A stretch of 64,000 nt of DNA from Simiduia agarivorans SA1 = DSM 21679 (GTDB lineage: Bacteria > Pseudomonadota > Gammaproteobacteria > Pseudomonadales > Cellvibrionaceae), in contig NC_018868.3 in NCBI RefSeq assembly GCF_000305785.2, forward strand, positions 620,001 to 684,000, given 5' to 3'. Below are positions 10,003 through 19,115 of the stretch, piece after piece (the stretch's first letter is position 1; each line of letters opens with the position of its first letter). The notes below the pieces were generated by a model. That model saw only the letters and a list, made by a program, of their open reading frames with translations, made no database searches and was not told the DNA's origin. A program made the position numbers and the translations under genes.

Positions 10003-10010
10003 GGTGTGAT

Positions 10011-10295
10011 ATGGCAGCGCAAAAATCATCATTCTGGTTAACACCCAAAGGGCTGGCGGCATTGGGACTTATCGGCGCAGCGACTTATTTTCTGTTGATT
10101 GAACACCGCCAGCATGTCTGGCAGTTTTTACCCTATCTAATTTTACTGGCATGTCCCTTTATGCATCTTTTCATGCACGGAGGCCACGGGGGGCATGGTG
10201 GGAGCCCTCAGCATGAGGGTGAGTCAGATCAAGATGCTTACCAGCGTGGATTAGAAGATGGGCGCCGGGATAGCGAACATCGGCACCACCATTGA
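10011..10295 (+). CDS. DUF2933-type small membrane protein
   Basis: This 94-residue protein has two hydrophobic segments (about 15-31 and 37-52), a CPFMHLFMHGGHGGHGG stretch and a His-rich C-terminus (EHRHHH). The Cys-Met-His content after the second helix suggests a metal site at the membrane surface. It matches the DUF2933 family, which I know mainly from copper and mercury islands and which has no assigned function. The ATG at 10011 follows GAGGTG and lies nine bases after the P-II remnant's stop. Confidence 0.75.
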   Translation: MAAQKSSFWLTPKGLAALGLIGAATYFLLIEHRQHVWQFLPYLILLACPFMHLFMHGGHGGHGGSPQHEGESDQDAYQRGLEDGRRDSEHRHHH

Positions 10296-10321
10296 CCCGG
10301 TAGAAAATAGGAGGGCGACAA

Positions 10322-10975
10322 ATGCACGGTGATTCAGCTTATGGTCTCTGGACTCTGGTGATACTGAATTCGGCAATATTTATTTTCTTTGCGTTCAGTT
10401 TTGCCAAGCCACAAACCAAAACCGACTGGCGCAGTTTTGGGGCTTTCTCAGCCTTTATTATTGCGCTCTTTACCGAGATGTATGGATTTCCGCTAACGAT
10501 ATATTTTCTGTCTGGATGGCTGGTGGAAAAGTACCCTGGTGTGGACTTCCTCTCCCATGAAAATGGCCATTTACTGCACACCATGCTCGGTTTTGAAGGT
10601 GATCCGCACTTTGATCCACTGCATATTGCCAGCAATGTCCTGATCGTGCTCGGCTTCTTTCTGCTCGCGGCGGCGTGGAACGTGCTGCACAAAGCGCATC
10701 AAACTCACTCCCTGGCGACCACTGGTTGGTATGCCCGCTGCCGACATCCTCAGTACATTGCTTTTATCATGATTATGTTTGGCTTTCTATTGCAGTGGCC
10801 GACGCTGCCGACATTGGTCATGTTTCCCATATTGGTCGTTGTCTATGTGCGACTGGCCAATCGTGAAGAGCGTATGGCGATTGAGGAATTTGGCGATATG
10901 TATCTTCGCTATATGGAATCGACCCCTGGGTGGATACCAAAATTTGCTACCGAAAAAACCATTTCAAACTATTGA
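10322..10975 (+). CDS. Isoprenylcysteine methyltransferase (ICMT)-like membrane protein
   Basis: This 217-residue protein has about five transmembrane segments and a C-terminal motif RCRHPQYIAFIMIMFG plus NREERMAIEEFG. That motif is the S-adenosylmethionine-binding signature of the ICMT/phospholipid methyltransferase superfamily. The RBS GGAGGG lies at 10310-10315. In bacteria these proteins are common in metal-resistance clusters but the substrate is unknown; a lipid or a small thiol is as likely as a protein. It follows the DUF2933 gene closely and is probably in the same operon. Confidence 0.8.
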   Translation: MHGDSAYGLWTLVILNSAIFIFFAFSFAKPQTKTDWRSFGAFSAFIIALFTEMYGFPLTIYFLSGWLVEKYPGVDFLSHENGHLLHTMLGFEGDPHFDPLHIASNVLIVLGFFLLAAAWNVLHKAHQTHSLATTGWYARCRHPQYIAFIMIMFGFLLQWPTLPTLVMFPILVVVYVRLANREERMAIEEFGDMYLRYMESTPGWIPKFATEKTISNY

Positions 10976-10985
10976 GGATATACCA

Positions 10986-11427
10986 ATGAAACGTAATTCT
11001 ATGAGAACCCTGATTTCCGCCGTCGTTATTGCTACGGCAATCGCTTCACCGGTATTTGCAGAAAATTCCCATGATCACGGTGATAAAAACCAAGGCGCTA
11101 GCAGCGGCATGATGATGGGGAAGATGAATCATGAGCAGATTATGCCGATGCATGATCATATGAAAAAATGCATACTATGATGGCAGAAATAAAAGCCGAA
11201 ACCGATCCTGAGAAGCGACAAAAATTAATGGATGAACATATGCAGGCTATGCAGGACGGTATGAAGATGATGAACAAAGGTATGCGGATAAAATGGAAGA
11301 AATGGACATGATGAAACGCATGGAGATGATGGAAGGGTGCATGGGTATGATGCAAATGATGATGGGGCAAATGATGGATCATCAGTCTGAAGCCAAAAAA
11401 TCTCGCGTGCATAAGCACAAAAAATAG
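10986..11427 (+). pseudogene. Met/His-rich periplasmic protein, two frameshifts
   Basis: A signal peptide (MKRNSMRTLISAVV to SPVFA) leads into a Met-, His- and Lys-rich sequence of the kind that binds Cu(I) in the periplasm. The ATG frame stops at 11178-11180, just after an A run at 11161-11168. Restoring one base there gives HTMMAEIKAETDPEKRQKL and further Met-rich sequence to about 11285. A second single-base loss near GGTATGCGGATAAA shifts the frame again, after which Met-rich sequence continues to TAG 11425-11427. Total length is 442 bases, consistent with two 1-bp deletions in a gene of about 147 codons. The truncated product would still be exported but would lack most of the Met motifs. 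Confidence 0.8.
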
Positions 11428-11486
11428 AATTTTGAGTGGCGGAATAGGTTTTACAAAAATTGTAATTTATATGAAGGAGGCAAACG

Positions 11487-11852
11487 ATGAGTAAAAAAGA
11501 GCACCGTTTAGGCGTGTCCGAAGTTAACCTCGTGGTTCGCCATTTGAAGATCGACTCTGGAGGTGTTGGCAATATCCAAGAGGCGATAGGCGAAATCGAT
11601 ACGTTGTACGGTCTGGACGGGGTGTCATTCGACGAAAAATCGCAGGTCTTGAATCTTGCCTACGATGCATCGCGGCTTTGCTTGGATGGTATAGAAGACG
11701 TATTAGCTAAGCATCACATCGGCGTCGGTCACGATTGGTGGACGCAATTTAAAGAAGATTATTACAAGTTTGTCGATGGAAATGTGAAAGATAACGTGAG
11801 TCACGAGGCGTGGAGTTGTCATCAATCACCAATTCCAAAAAAACGTAGGTAG
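11487..11852 (+). CDS. Uncharacterised soluble protein of the copper operon
   Basis: This is a 121-residue protein with a strong RBS (AAGGAGG, 11474-11480). The first 75 residues show a beta-alpha-beta pattern (VNLVVRHLKI, VSFDEKSQVLNLAYD, LDGIEDVLAKHHI) resembling an HMA-like fold, but without the CxxC metal motif. The C-terminus is polar and includes one Cys and several His. Homologues annotated as cation-transport-related occur in similar islands, as far as I recall; no function is established. It is the penultimate gene of the plus-strand copper group. Confidence 0.7.
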   Translation: MSKKEHRLGVSEVNLVVRHLKIDSGGVGNIQEAIGEIDTLYGLDGVSFDEKSQVLNLAYDASRLCLDGIEDVLAKHHIGVGHDWWTQFKEDYYKFVDGNVKDNVSHEAWSCHQSPIPKKRR

Positions 11853-11898
11853 GTCGGTTTATAATAATGAATTGAGTTATGATAGAGAGGATGTTTTT

Positions 11899-12150
11899 AT
11901 GAGGCTTAATGAGACTAAATTTGGCATCGCATGGGCTATCAGTGCGTCTGTTTTTTGGATTATATGCAGCGCATTGGTATGGGCAATGCCGAATATGATG
12001 ATTTCCATGTCTGGTGATATGTTACACATGCAATTACAGGGTATGGGTTGGCACCTTTCTCTCGCTGGTGTGTTACTGGGTTTGGTTGCCTGGGTAGCGG
12101 TGGCAGGTTTATTTGGATGGTTGCTTGCGCTGGTTTACAATCGTCTTTAA
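11899..12150 (+). CDS. DUF5676-like two-helix membrane protein
   Basis: This 83-residue protein has two transmembrane helices (about 9-28 and 49-78) separated by a Met-rich loop (MPNMMISMSGDMLHMQLQGMG), a typical Cu(I)-interacting composition. The start ATG 11899 has GAGAGGATG just upstream; the longer frame from TTG 11872 has no ribosome site. It matches the DUF5676 type as I know it. It closes the plus-strand copper group; the next genes face it from the other strand. Confidence 0.72.
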   Translation: MRLNETKFGIAWAISASVFWIICSALVWAMPNMMISMSGDMLHMQLQGMGWHLSLAGVLLGLVAWVAVAGLFGWLLALVYNRL

Positions 12151-12332
12151 TTCTACGATGTATCATCTGGGTCTGGTTGTTTCGCATTGTTATGAAGCTG
12201 ATAGAAGAGAGGGAATGCAGGCGAGGGCAGAGCACCCTTGCTTGCAAGTCCCTGTAGATAGCAGCTGGTTTAGGCTGTCGGGTGCACTCGAAATACTTTT
12301 CTCATATTTCAGGAATTGCTGAGTAAAGTCGA

Positions 12333-12797
12333 TCAATTAGACCAGTGGATATGTTTTATCTGCCAGTTTCCACCTTTGTTTTCTAACACCATTGTTTCCA
12401 TTCCCTCATGCTCACGGGGCTTATCCTTGTAGACACCCTTGGTGTGGCTGCGCGACATGGACACCGCGCTGTTACCGCTGATAATGACCTGGTGTTCGAG
12501 GGTTTGGGTTTCCATGTGCTTGAGATATTTCATATCTGCCTGCATGTGATGGTGGGCATATTCATCCGCGCTGCGTTCTACTCGCCCACCTTCGAATATG
12601 ATGACATCGTCTGCCAGCAGGGATCTCGCTGTTTTTGTATCACCACTTTTCAATGCCTTATGGAAAAGGGTTACGACTTTCCCTGGGGCTGACTCTGTGC
12701 CTGTCATTGGCCCTGCGGTTTTCGGGCCGTTGTTGTCTGCGAATACGGGGAAGGCGAACAGGGCTAAGGCCATGGCTGCCAGTTGTATTTTCTTCAT
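12333..12797 (-). CDS. Secreted SnoaL/NTF2-like protein
   Basis: This 154-residue protein has a signal peptide ending near VFADN and one SnoaL/DUF4440-type cone domain (VVTLFHKALKSGDTKTARSLL, then DDVIIFEGG). A His-rich segment, EYAHHHMQADM, lies in the middle and HIKHIHW-like residues are near the end, which could contact metal. The family includes enzymes and binding proteins, so no reaction can be assigned. It is the last gene of the minus-strand copper group running from copA, 24 bases after the cytochrome gene. Confidence 0.78.
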   Translation of the reverse strand: MKKIQLAAMALALFAFPVFADNNGPKTAGPMTGTESAPGKVVTLFHKALKSGDTKTARSLLADDVIIFEGGRVERSADEYAHHHMQADMKYLKHMETQTLEHQVIISGNSAVSMSRSHTKGVYKDKPREHEGMETMVLENKGGNWQIKHIHWSN

Positions 12798-12821
12798 TGA
12801 ATTATTCTCCTTATCATTGGT

Positions 12822-13412
12822 TCAATGGTGGTGAGACTGATCGTCGGATCGTGCCGTTAAAATCTGATATTGCTGTGCGGACAGACTGGGTAGGCGCTGA
12901 AGAAAAGCCACCATATTCCATATTCGCTGGTCATCATGCGTCGGCCCCCAGGCTGGCATGCCAGACGCTTTGATACCGTGTTTGATGATCCAGAATTGGC
13001 GTTTTATTGCCGCCGCACTTGCATACTCATCATCAGCCTGATCTGCGGCCTGTTGACGGGGATGCAGGGATTCAGTGATCGTGAGATTCGGTGGGACGGG
13101 GTATAGGCCGAGCGTGAAATCGCTGCTTTCTTTACCAGGTTTCAGGTGGCAGCCAGCACACATATCATTGTAATCTGCGCCGCCTGCCAACAAGCGATCT
13201 GACGTATTCAAATCACCAGGTATCTGGATGTCTGTTGCCGATCTTTCAATGGAACGCTCGCGCAGGGTTTCCAATAGCCAATAGGTGAGCTGATTATGTG
13301 GCACGTCTGCGCCCATGGGATAAGAACCCGAATAGATAAATAGCCCACCGCCGATAAGCGTTGTCACAACGATGATAAGAAAGCTTTTTAAAAATGCAGT
13401 GGGCGTTGGCAT
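12822..13412 (-). CDS. Membrane-anchored c-type cytochrome
   Basis: This 196-residue protein has an N-terminal transmembrane helix (about 8-28) and a single haem-binding motif CAGCH near residue 95. A candidate axial Met lies in ASGMPAWGP. The C-terminal QSHHH tail is His-rich. Similar monohaem cytochromes occur beside copAB in environmental bacteria and may pass electrons from the multicopper oxidase; this is inference. It reads in the same direction as copAB and the SnoaL gene. Confidence 0.85.
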   Translation of the reverse strand: MPTPTAFLKSFLIIVVTTLIGGGLFIYSGSYPMGADVPHNQLTYWLLETLRERSIERSATDIQIPGDLNTSDRLLAGGADYNDMCAGCHLKPGKESSDFTLGLYPVPPNLTITESLHPRQQAADQADDEYASAAAIKRQFWIIKHGIKASGMPAWGPTHDDQRIWNMVAFLQRLPSLSAQQYQILTARSDDQSHHH

Positions 13413-13435
13413 AGACGAGATCCTATTTGGCGGAC

Positions 13436-13735
13436 TTAGTGTTGGTGGCCGGAATGTTCATCGGTTTTGGGTTGCGAATCAGACGCATCACCCGTGTTGC
13501 CATCCAGGCTCTTGTGAGGGTTGTCCTTTTTGTGCATGTCCTGCATGCACTGCTTCATCATTGCCTGCATTACGGGATCTTTCATGTCCATTTTGCTGTG
13601 ATCCATATTTTGCATGGCGGCACAGTCGGGTTTCTCTGCATCCTTCATATGTTCTTTCGGGTCGTGGGCCTGCGCCGTCACGGTGAGTCCTAATCCAGCG
13701 ATAGCGATCAGGGAAATTGCGAGTTGCTTTTTCAT
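13436..13735 (-). CDS. Met/His-rich periplasmic metal-binding protein
   Basis: This 99-residue protein has a clear signal peptide (cleaved near AQAHD). The mature part contains many Met and His residues, including NMDHSKMDMKD and MQAMMKQCMQDMHKK, and ends HSGHQH. It has the composition of small periplasmic copper scavengers such as CopK- or PcoE-like proteins, but I see no defined family. It lies between copB and the cytochrome gene on the same strand. Confidence 0.78.
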   Translation of the reverse strand: MKKQLAISLIAIAGLGLTVTAQAHDPKEHMKDAEKPDCAAMQNMDHSKMDMKDPVMQAMMKQCMQDMHKKDNPHKSLDGNTGDASDSQPKTDEHSGHQH

Positions 13736-13790
13736 TTCAGTCTTCCTTTCGGATTGATAATTTGGCTTGAATTCTTGAACTACACCAGGG

Positions 13791-14654
13791 TCAGAACCAG
13801 AATCTCAAGCCAGCCACAAACTGGGTGTCGGCAGGTTTTTTGCCGCCCACACGCCGGTAATCTGCTGTACCACCATAGGTATTGGTCCACTCAACGCCAA
13901 TATAGGGCGCCAGCTGCCGGTTAAACTCGTAACGAAGGCGCACTCCGAGTGCGAGGTCCGATAGCCCGGAACCCAGGCGATTCTCCGGATCCGCCTGGCT
14001 GTAGGCGTTGAGTTCTGCGCGGGGCTGAAGGATCAGCCGTTGAGTGAGTAATAATTCGTACTCGGCCTGGGCAGATAGAGCGGCCCGACCGTTATTGCCA
14101 ATATAGGCTGCCACATCGAGTTCGAACCAATAGGGCGCCAGCCCTTGTACGCCGAGCGCCAACCACTCCCGGTTTGTGCCTTCGTCATATTGATCCAATC
14201 GGACACCGAGCTGGGTATCAAAATACGCACTGATTGCATGCCCCCACAGCAAATCGGTTGAGCTTTCTTCAAAAGCCCCGGAAACGATATCGCCTTCGGC
14301 CTTGATCACCAAGCGATCATAGGTGGTGCCATACCAGCCTTGCAGATCGTAAACGGTGGCTTGACTCTGCGCCTGATACTCAAGCCGATCACCGAGCACC
14401 GACCAGAAGCTGTGTTCATCGGCGAGCTTTAATTGCCGTGGCCCTGGTTGCGCGTAGGGGCCTTCAGTCAAGGTGTAGCCGTCCGCGTAAGCATGCGGAT
14501 CTCTCGCATCGGCCGGTGCACTGCCGCCTTGCGCGTTCATATTACTGTGATCCATCTGCGCCATCGCTGCGTCCGCGAAGGCGAAACTTGCGCACAGTAA
14601 TAGGGCGTTCAGTGGCACCCGGATTGATGGCAAATCGACGTTAACCAGCTTCAT
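13791..14654 (-). CDS. copB: Outer-membrane copper resistance protein CopB
   Basis: This 287-residue protein has a signal peptide ending near AMAQM, a short Met/His segment (MDHSNMNAQGG), and then the CopB/PcoB beta-barrel (DRLEYQAQSQATVYDLQGWYG, LALGVRLRYEF, AGLRFWF at the C-terminus). The final Phe is the usual outer-membrane insertion signal. The start codon overlaps the stop of the multicopper oxidase gene (ATGA at 14651-14654), showing translational coupling. CopB works with CopA to sequester or oxidise copper in the periplasm. Confidence 0.92.
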   Translation of the reverse strand: MKLVNVDLPSIRVPLNALLLCASFAFADAAMAQMDHSNMNAQGGSAPADARDPHAYADGYTLTEGPYAQPGPRQLKLADEHSFWSVLGDRLEYQAQSQATVYDLQGWYGTTYDRLVIKAEGDIVSGAFEESSTDLLWGHAISAYFDTQLGVRLDQYDEGTNREWLALGVQGLAPYWFELDVAAYIGNNGRAALSAQAEYELLLTQRLILQPRAELNAYSQADPENRLGSGLSDLALGVRLRYEFNRQLAPYIGVEWTNTYGGTADYRRVGGKKPADTQFVAGLRFWF

Positions 14655-16489
14655 GACACCACCACCTCGCGGAACATGCCCGCGTCCATGTGAAACAGTA
14701 AGTGGCAGTGCCACGCCCATCGGCCCAGATCATGGGGGGTGGTCAGGTAGCTGATGCGCTGCGCCGGTTGCACCGGAATGGTATGGCGACGTACCCGGAG
14801 CTCGCCCTGATCGGTCTCAAGTTCGCTCCACATCCCATGCAGATGCATGGGGTGCGTCATCATGGTGTCGTTTTGTAAAATAATCCGGATGCGTTGGTTG
14901 TGTGGTAGGGAGACCGGTGTACTTTTGCCAAACTCCAAGCCATCGATCGACCAGCTGTAACGCTCCATATTGCCAGTGAGGTGAAGCTCGACTTCCCTTG
15001 ACGGTTCACGATCATCTTCGAGAATGCCTGCAACGGATTTAAGATCCGCCAGGGTCAGGACGCGGTGCCCTTTGGGGCGCAGCCCTTTCTCACTTAAGTC
15101 ACGCAGGCCAATTCCCGGGTCGTTCAGTCGGGTGCTGGGCATATCCACCCGCATGTCTACTGAAGGGCCATACTCTGAGCTCGCATGGCGAACGGTGGAG
15201 GAGGGCTTGGCGAGCGCGCCAGGCATCGCGTGACCGCTGTGCTGGCTATGATCCATGGACATGCCACCGTGCATGTGGCTAGTGTGCTTACCGCTCATAT
15301 CCATGTTACCCATGTCCATCCCACTGTGATCCATGCCATCGTGGTTAATGGCGCCCATCATATCTGCCATGGTCAACCACTCAACCGGGTCGAGTGTTGG
15401 CAGGGGGGCCGTCAACCCCTGGTGTGTGGCCAGTGTGCCGCGAGCGTAACCACTGCGGTCCATGCTCTGCGCAAAAACGGTGTAGGCATCATCTTTGGGC
15501 TCTACCAACACGTCATAGGTTTCGCCAGGACCAAAGCGGAATTCGTCAATCGCGACGGGTTCAACGTCCTGGCCGTCGGCCTGAATCACGGTCATTCTGA
15601 GGCCCGGGATCCGCACATCATAAAAGCTGTTACTGGCGGCATTGATGAATCGCAACCGCACCCGATCGCCTGCCTTATACAGGCCGGTCCAGTTGCCTGC
15701 CGGCGCTGTGCCATTCATCAAATAGGTCATGGTTGCCGCCGACAGATCCGCAAGATCGGTTGGGTTCATGCGCATTTGATTCCACATCTGGCGCTTTTCA
15801 AGCGCGGCGGCAAAACCCGTGTTTGATACGTCCTGTGCAAAATCAAAGAAGGTGGGCTGGTTAAAATTGTAAATATCGCTCTGTACCTTGAGCTTGCGGA
15901 ATGCCCGCATGGGGTCTTCATCGGTCCAATCAGACAGCTGGATCACATGATCCTGATCGGCAGGGTGTCGCTCAACTGCGCGTGGCTCGACAATCAATGC
16001 ACCGTACATCCCGGTCATTTCCTGGAAGCCCGAATGGCTGTGATACCAATAGGTGCCACTTTGGCGGAGCTTGAAGCGGTAGACAAAGGTCTCACCGGGG
16101 GCGATGCCCTTGAAGCTGATGCCGGGTACGCCGTCCATCTGGTAGGGCAAAAGAATACCGTGCCAGTGGATGGAGGTGGGCACTGAGAGGCGATTGGAGA
16201 CTCGAATGGTGACCTCATCGCCCTCACGCAGGCGCAGGGTAGGGGCGGGAATCGAACCGTTAATGGTCGTGGCCATCCGTTGCGCGCCGGTAAAGTTGAC
16301 CGGTGACTCGGCGACAACGAGGTCAATCACCTTGCCGCTGAGAACGGGGGCCGCCCCTTGGCGAGAAAGGCCACCGACGCCGGCGTTTAACCACGCAGGT
16401 GTGGCCGCGAGCACACCACCAACGGCTAAACCCTGCACAAAGCGGCGCCGGGAAATGTTAGGTGGGATAATTTGACTACGGCTCCTCAT
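14651..16489 (-). CDS. copA: Periplasmic multicopper oxidase CopA (PcoA type)
   Basis: This 612-residue oxidase has a Tat signal (SRRRFVQGL), three cupredoxin domains and all four copper-ligand clusters: HWHG, HSHSG, HPMHLHG and the C-terminal HCHLLFHMDAGM. A Met/His-rich insert (DHSGMDMGNMDMSGK and following) at about residues 385-420 is the Cu(I)-binding region seen in PcoA. It converts periplasmic Cu(I) to the less harmful Cu(II). It is the first gene of the minus-strand copper group and is transcribed divergently from copR, with a CopR-type box in the intergenic region. It should not be confused with the ATPase, which shares the symbol. Confidence 0.95.
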   Translation of the reverse strand: MRSRSQIIPPNISRRRFVQGLAVGGVLAATPAWLNAGVGGLSRQGAAPVLSGKVIDLVVAESPVNFTGAQRMATTINGSIPAPTLRLREGDEVTIRVSNRLSVPTSIHWHGILLPYQMDGVPGISFKGIAPGETFVYRFKLRQSGTYWYHSHSGFQEMTGMYGALIVEPRAVERHPADQDHVIQLSDWTDEDPMRAFRKLKVQSDIYNFNQPTFFDFAQDVSNTGFAAALEKRQMWNQMRMNPTDLADLSAATMTYLMNGTAPAGNWTGLYKAGDRVRLRFINAASNSFYDVRIPGLRMTVIQADGQDVEPVAIDEFRFGPGETYDVLVEPKDDAYTVFAQSMDRSGYARGTLATHQGLTAPLPTLDPVEWLTMADMMGAINHDGMDHSGMDMGNMDMSGKHTSHMHGGMSMDHSQHSGHAMPGALAKPSSTVRHASSEYGPSVDMRVDMPSTRLNDPGIGLRDLSEKGLRPKGHRVLTLADLKSVAGILEDDREPSREVELHLTGNMERYSWSIDGLEFGKSTPVSLPHNQRIRIILQNDTMMTHPMHLHGMWSELETDQGELRVRRHTIPVQPAQRISYLTTPHDLGRWAWHCHLLFHMDAGMFREVVVS

Positions 16490-16608
16490 GGATGGATTTC
16501 TCCTGACTAAGATAGGGGCTTGCCTGAAATAGATCTTCCAGATGTCTGGATTGGCTAATTTGTTGGTAAAGAGTAGCGTTAGCCGCCTGTCAGCAGCATG
16601 ACTTCAAC

Positions 16609-16624
16609 ATGACAAAGTTGTAAT
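16609..16624. promoter_or_regulatory. CopR/CusR-type box in the divergent copA-copR intergenic region
   Basis: ATGACAAAGTTGTAAT fits the two half-sites of the CusR/CopR box (ATGACAA-nn-TTGTCAT) with one mismatch in the second half. It lies between the divergent starts of the oxidase gene and copR, where the response regulator would act on both. Confidence 0.65.
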
Positions 16625-16699
16625 CTTTATGTCATCTGTTTGATTGCAGTGCTTAAGTATCATGAATTACACCAAGGTACCGGAATAGGGCAAAGTGCC

Positions 16700-17377
16700 A
16701 TGCGCTTGTTAGTGGTTGAAGATGAAGTGAAAACCGGTGACTACCTGAAGCAGGGCCTGACGGAGGCAGGCTTCATGGTAACACTGGTACGCAATGGGCT
16801 TGATGGCCATCATCTGGCCATGACGGAGTCCTACGATTTGTTGGTGCTTGATGTCATGCTACCGGATGTTACCGGGTGGCGCATCCTGCAATCGATCAGG
16901 GAAGCCGGCCATCAAACCCCGGTGCTTTTCCTCACTGCCCGCGACAGCATCGATGACCGCGTCAAAGGCTTAGAGCTGGGCGCAGATGACTATCTGGTTA
17001 AGCCGTTTGCCTTTGCAGAATTACTGGCGCGGGTACGCACATTGCTTCGCCGGGGGGCTACTCCAGCATTGACGGATCAGATTAAAGTGGCCGATTTAAC
17101 TCTTGATCTGCACCGCCACCGAGCGGTTCGGGCCGGCCAGAAAATCAACCTCAGCCACAAAGAATTTTGCTTGTTAGAACTGCTGGTTCGCCGACAAGGT
17201 GAGGTGCTGCCGCGTTCGCTGATTGCCTCGCAGGTGTGGGATATGAATTTTGACTCAGACACCAATGTCATCGATGTGGCCATTCGCCGTTTAAGAAGCA
17301 AGGTGGATGAGGGATTTCAATCCAAGCTGATCCACACCGTACGTGGAATGGGTTACAAGCTTGACGTTGAGGAGTAA
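16700..17377 (+). CDS. copR: Copper response regulator, OmpR family
   Basis: This 225-residue protein has an N-terminal receiver domain (VVEDE acidic pair, [15 protein letters not shown] with the phospho-Asp, Lys in VKPFAF) and a C-terminal OmpR-type winged helix ([20 protein letters not shown]). The ATG at 16700 begins at the conserved MRLLVVEDE. It is most like the CusR/CopR/PcoR subgroup by sequence and by its place opposite copAB. The histidine kinase gene follows at once. Confidence 0.93.
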   Translation: MRLLVVEDEVKTGDYLKQGLTEAGFMVTLVRNGLDGHHLAMTESYDLLVLDVMLPDVTGWRILQSIREAGHQTPVLFLTARDSIDDRVKGLELGADDYLVKPFAFAELLARVRTLLRRGATPALTDQIKVADLTLDLHRHRAVRAGQKINLSHKEFCLLELLVRRQGEVLPRSLIASQVWDMNFDSDTNVIDVAIRRLRSKVDEGFQSKLIHTVRGMGYKLDVEE

Positions 17378-17381
17378 TCGC

Positions 17382-18797
17382 GTGTCGCCGCATGATTCCC
17401 TCATCCGTAATTTGTCACTCAAAAATCGGGTGATGGTGTTTGTCGCAATGGTTATTGTCATCAGTTTTATTGCGGTCGGGCAGTTAGTCCTGCATGCCGT
17501 TGATCAACATTTTATTGAGCAGGATGTCGAAGAGCTGGTTGTAATTACCCAAGCTGTTGCAAAAAAATTGGAGCTTGAGTTTGACTCAACTGGAGATACA
17601 GACCATTCGCTTGCCCATGCCATTACAGGGCATCACGGTGTCTATTATCAGATTTGGAGCGAGTCTGGTAAATTGATCTTTCGTTCACCCGAGATCTCAC
17701 TGCCTGAATCCCTCGCGCACGATCCTGTTTTCAGGAAAATTCGACCCCAAAACGTGGCAACGTGGGTGATCGGTCAGACCACTTACCGTGGTGCGATAAG
17801 CCTTGTCGATATCAATGGTAAAATGTATCGAATCGCGTCTGCTATCTCGATGGAATCTCACATGATATTTCTGAGAGATTTCAAGCGCAATCTTTCGCTG
17901 ATATTAACGATGACAGGCTTGTTAACCCTGTTTGCCGCTTGGCTTGGTGTTCACCGCGGGCATGCACCATTACGCCTATTGAGTGAATCCATTCGTTCCA
18001 TCAAGGCAGACCAGCTTGATTTTCGGCTTGAAACCACAACGCTGGCGCCGGAATTGAAACCGCTGGCCGACGCCTTTAACCAAATGATCAGTCGACTCGA
18101 AGACAGTTTTTCTCGTCTTTCTCATTTTTCAGCGGATATAGCGCATGAACTCCGTACGCCTTTAAGTAATCTTGCAACTCAAACACAGGTTGGACTGGGA
18201 CGGGCGCGTTCATCTGAAGAATACCGGGAAATTTTGTACTCCAATCTGGAGGAGCAGGAACGATTGACGAAAATGGTCAATGATATGCTGCTGCTTGCCC
18301 AGAGTGAAAATGGATTGTTGAAATACACGTGGGAAACTATTGAGCTGATGGAGCAGGTGCAGGCAGCGGTAGAGTTTTTTCAAGCACTAGCTGATGAATG
18401 TAATGTGAAGATATCTGTGCAGGGTGAGAAGACCTCTATTTTGGCGGACAAATCAATGTTGAGGCGTGTGATTTCTAATCTGCTGTCAAACGCAATCCGA
18501 TACACCCCGGAAAATCAGACGATTGACATAGCCGTCAGGAGCGAAGGTGGGCTTGCTAGGATGACCATTGCTAACCCGGGCTTACCCATTGCGCCGGAAC
18601 ATTTGCCGAAACTATTTGATCGATTCTATCGGATTGACCCATCGCGACAGCGCCATAGCGATGGCGCGGGATTGGGCTTGGCTATTGTGAAGTCGATCGT
18701 CGAGGCGCATGACGGTACCATTAGCGCCTCTAGTGAATGCGGTTATACGATTTTTACTGTGCTATTGCCTACCAATTCTTTGGCCATTGACCGATAA
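17382..18797 (+). CDS. copS: Heavy-metal sensor histidine kinase
   Basis: This 471-residue inner-membrane sensor has two transmembrane helices (about 16-36 and 170-190) bounding a periplasmic sensor loop, a HAMP segment, the H-box HELRTPLSNL, the N-box LLSNAIRYT and the G-box GAGLGLAI. It belongs to the CusS/CopS class. The start is GTG 17382, with GAGG ten bases upstream and four bases after the copR stop. The 3' end of this gene (from about 18776) matches DNA near 30.1 kb, marking a recombination or duplication boundary. Confidence 0.92.
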   Translation: MSPHDSLIRNLSLKNRVMVFVAMVIVISFIAVGQLVLHAVDQHFIEQDVEELVVITQAVAKKLELEFDSTGDTDHSLAHAITGHHGVYYQIWSESGKLIFRSPEISLPESLAHDPVFRKIRPQNVATWVIGQTTYRGAISLVDINGKMYRIASAISMESHMIFLRDFKRNLSLILTMTGLLTLFAAWLGVHRGHAPLRLLSESIRSIKADQLDFRLETTTLAPELKPLADAFNQMISRLEDSFSRLSHFSADIAHELRTPLSNLATQTQVGLGRARSSEEYREILYSNLEEQERLTKMVNDMLLLAQSENGLLKYTWETIELMEQVQAAVEFFQALADECNVKISVQGEKTSILADKSMLRRVISNLLSNAIRYTPENQTIDIAVRSEGGLARMTIANPGLPIAPEHLPKLFDRFYRIDPSRQRHSDGAGLGLAIVKSIVEAHDGTISASSECGYTIFTVLLPTNSLAIDR

Positions 18798-19115
18798 AGA
18801 CGAACGAATCCTGCTACATATACGAATATTTCAGATGTCCAAAGTATTTTGGTGCCGGGTCCTCTGCATTCGTGTTTAGAATAGATTGTCTTCGACATAA
18901 TTATCTTCTTCCATGCAATCCTGAATGACTGCAAAATAACTCTGCAAACGCACAGATATAGCGATTTGAGCTTTTTCCGAAAAGTGAATACTGGGTGCGA
19001 TGGATGATGCCTGCCACCGGCATCAAACTTCTATTCAGACGTATTTAAACCACTTCAAACGATACTTTGCAACGCCCGCACATGATGTCCAGACCGGCTT
19101 TCCCCCAAACATTGG
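18776..19115. repeat. Diverged copy A of the sprT 3' end and its downstream DNA
   Basis: From GGCCATTGAC (18780) to about 18905 the sequence resembles 30112-30230, and from 19031 to about 19113 it resembles 30249-30330 at close to 88% identity. The second part encodes, on the minus strand, the last 20 or so residues of SprT (AGLDIMCGRCKVSFEVV and stop) with no sprT body upstream. Copy A has roughly 110 bases between the two parts that copy B lacks. The copies are in the same orientation and 11.3 kb apart. Confidence 0.8.

Noticed and set aside
15185..15826. 213-codon frame antisense to the multicopper oxidase
   Set aside because: Shadow of the oxidase gene; its His/Val-rich sequence reflects the Met/His codons on the other strand.
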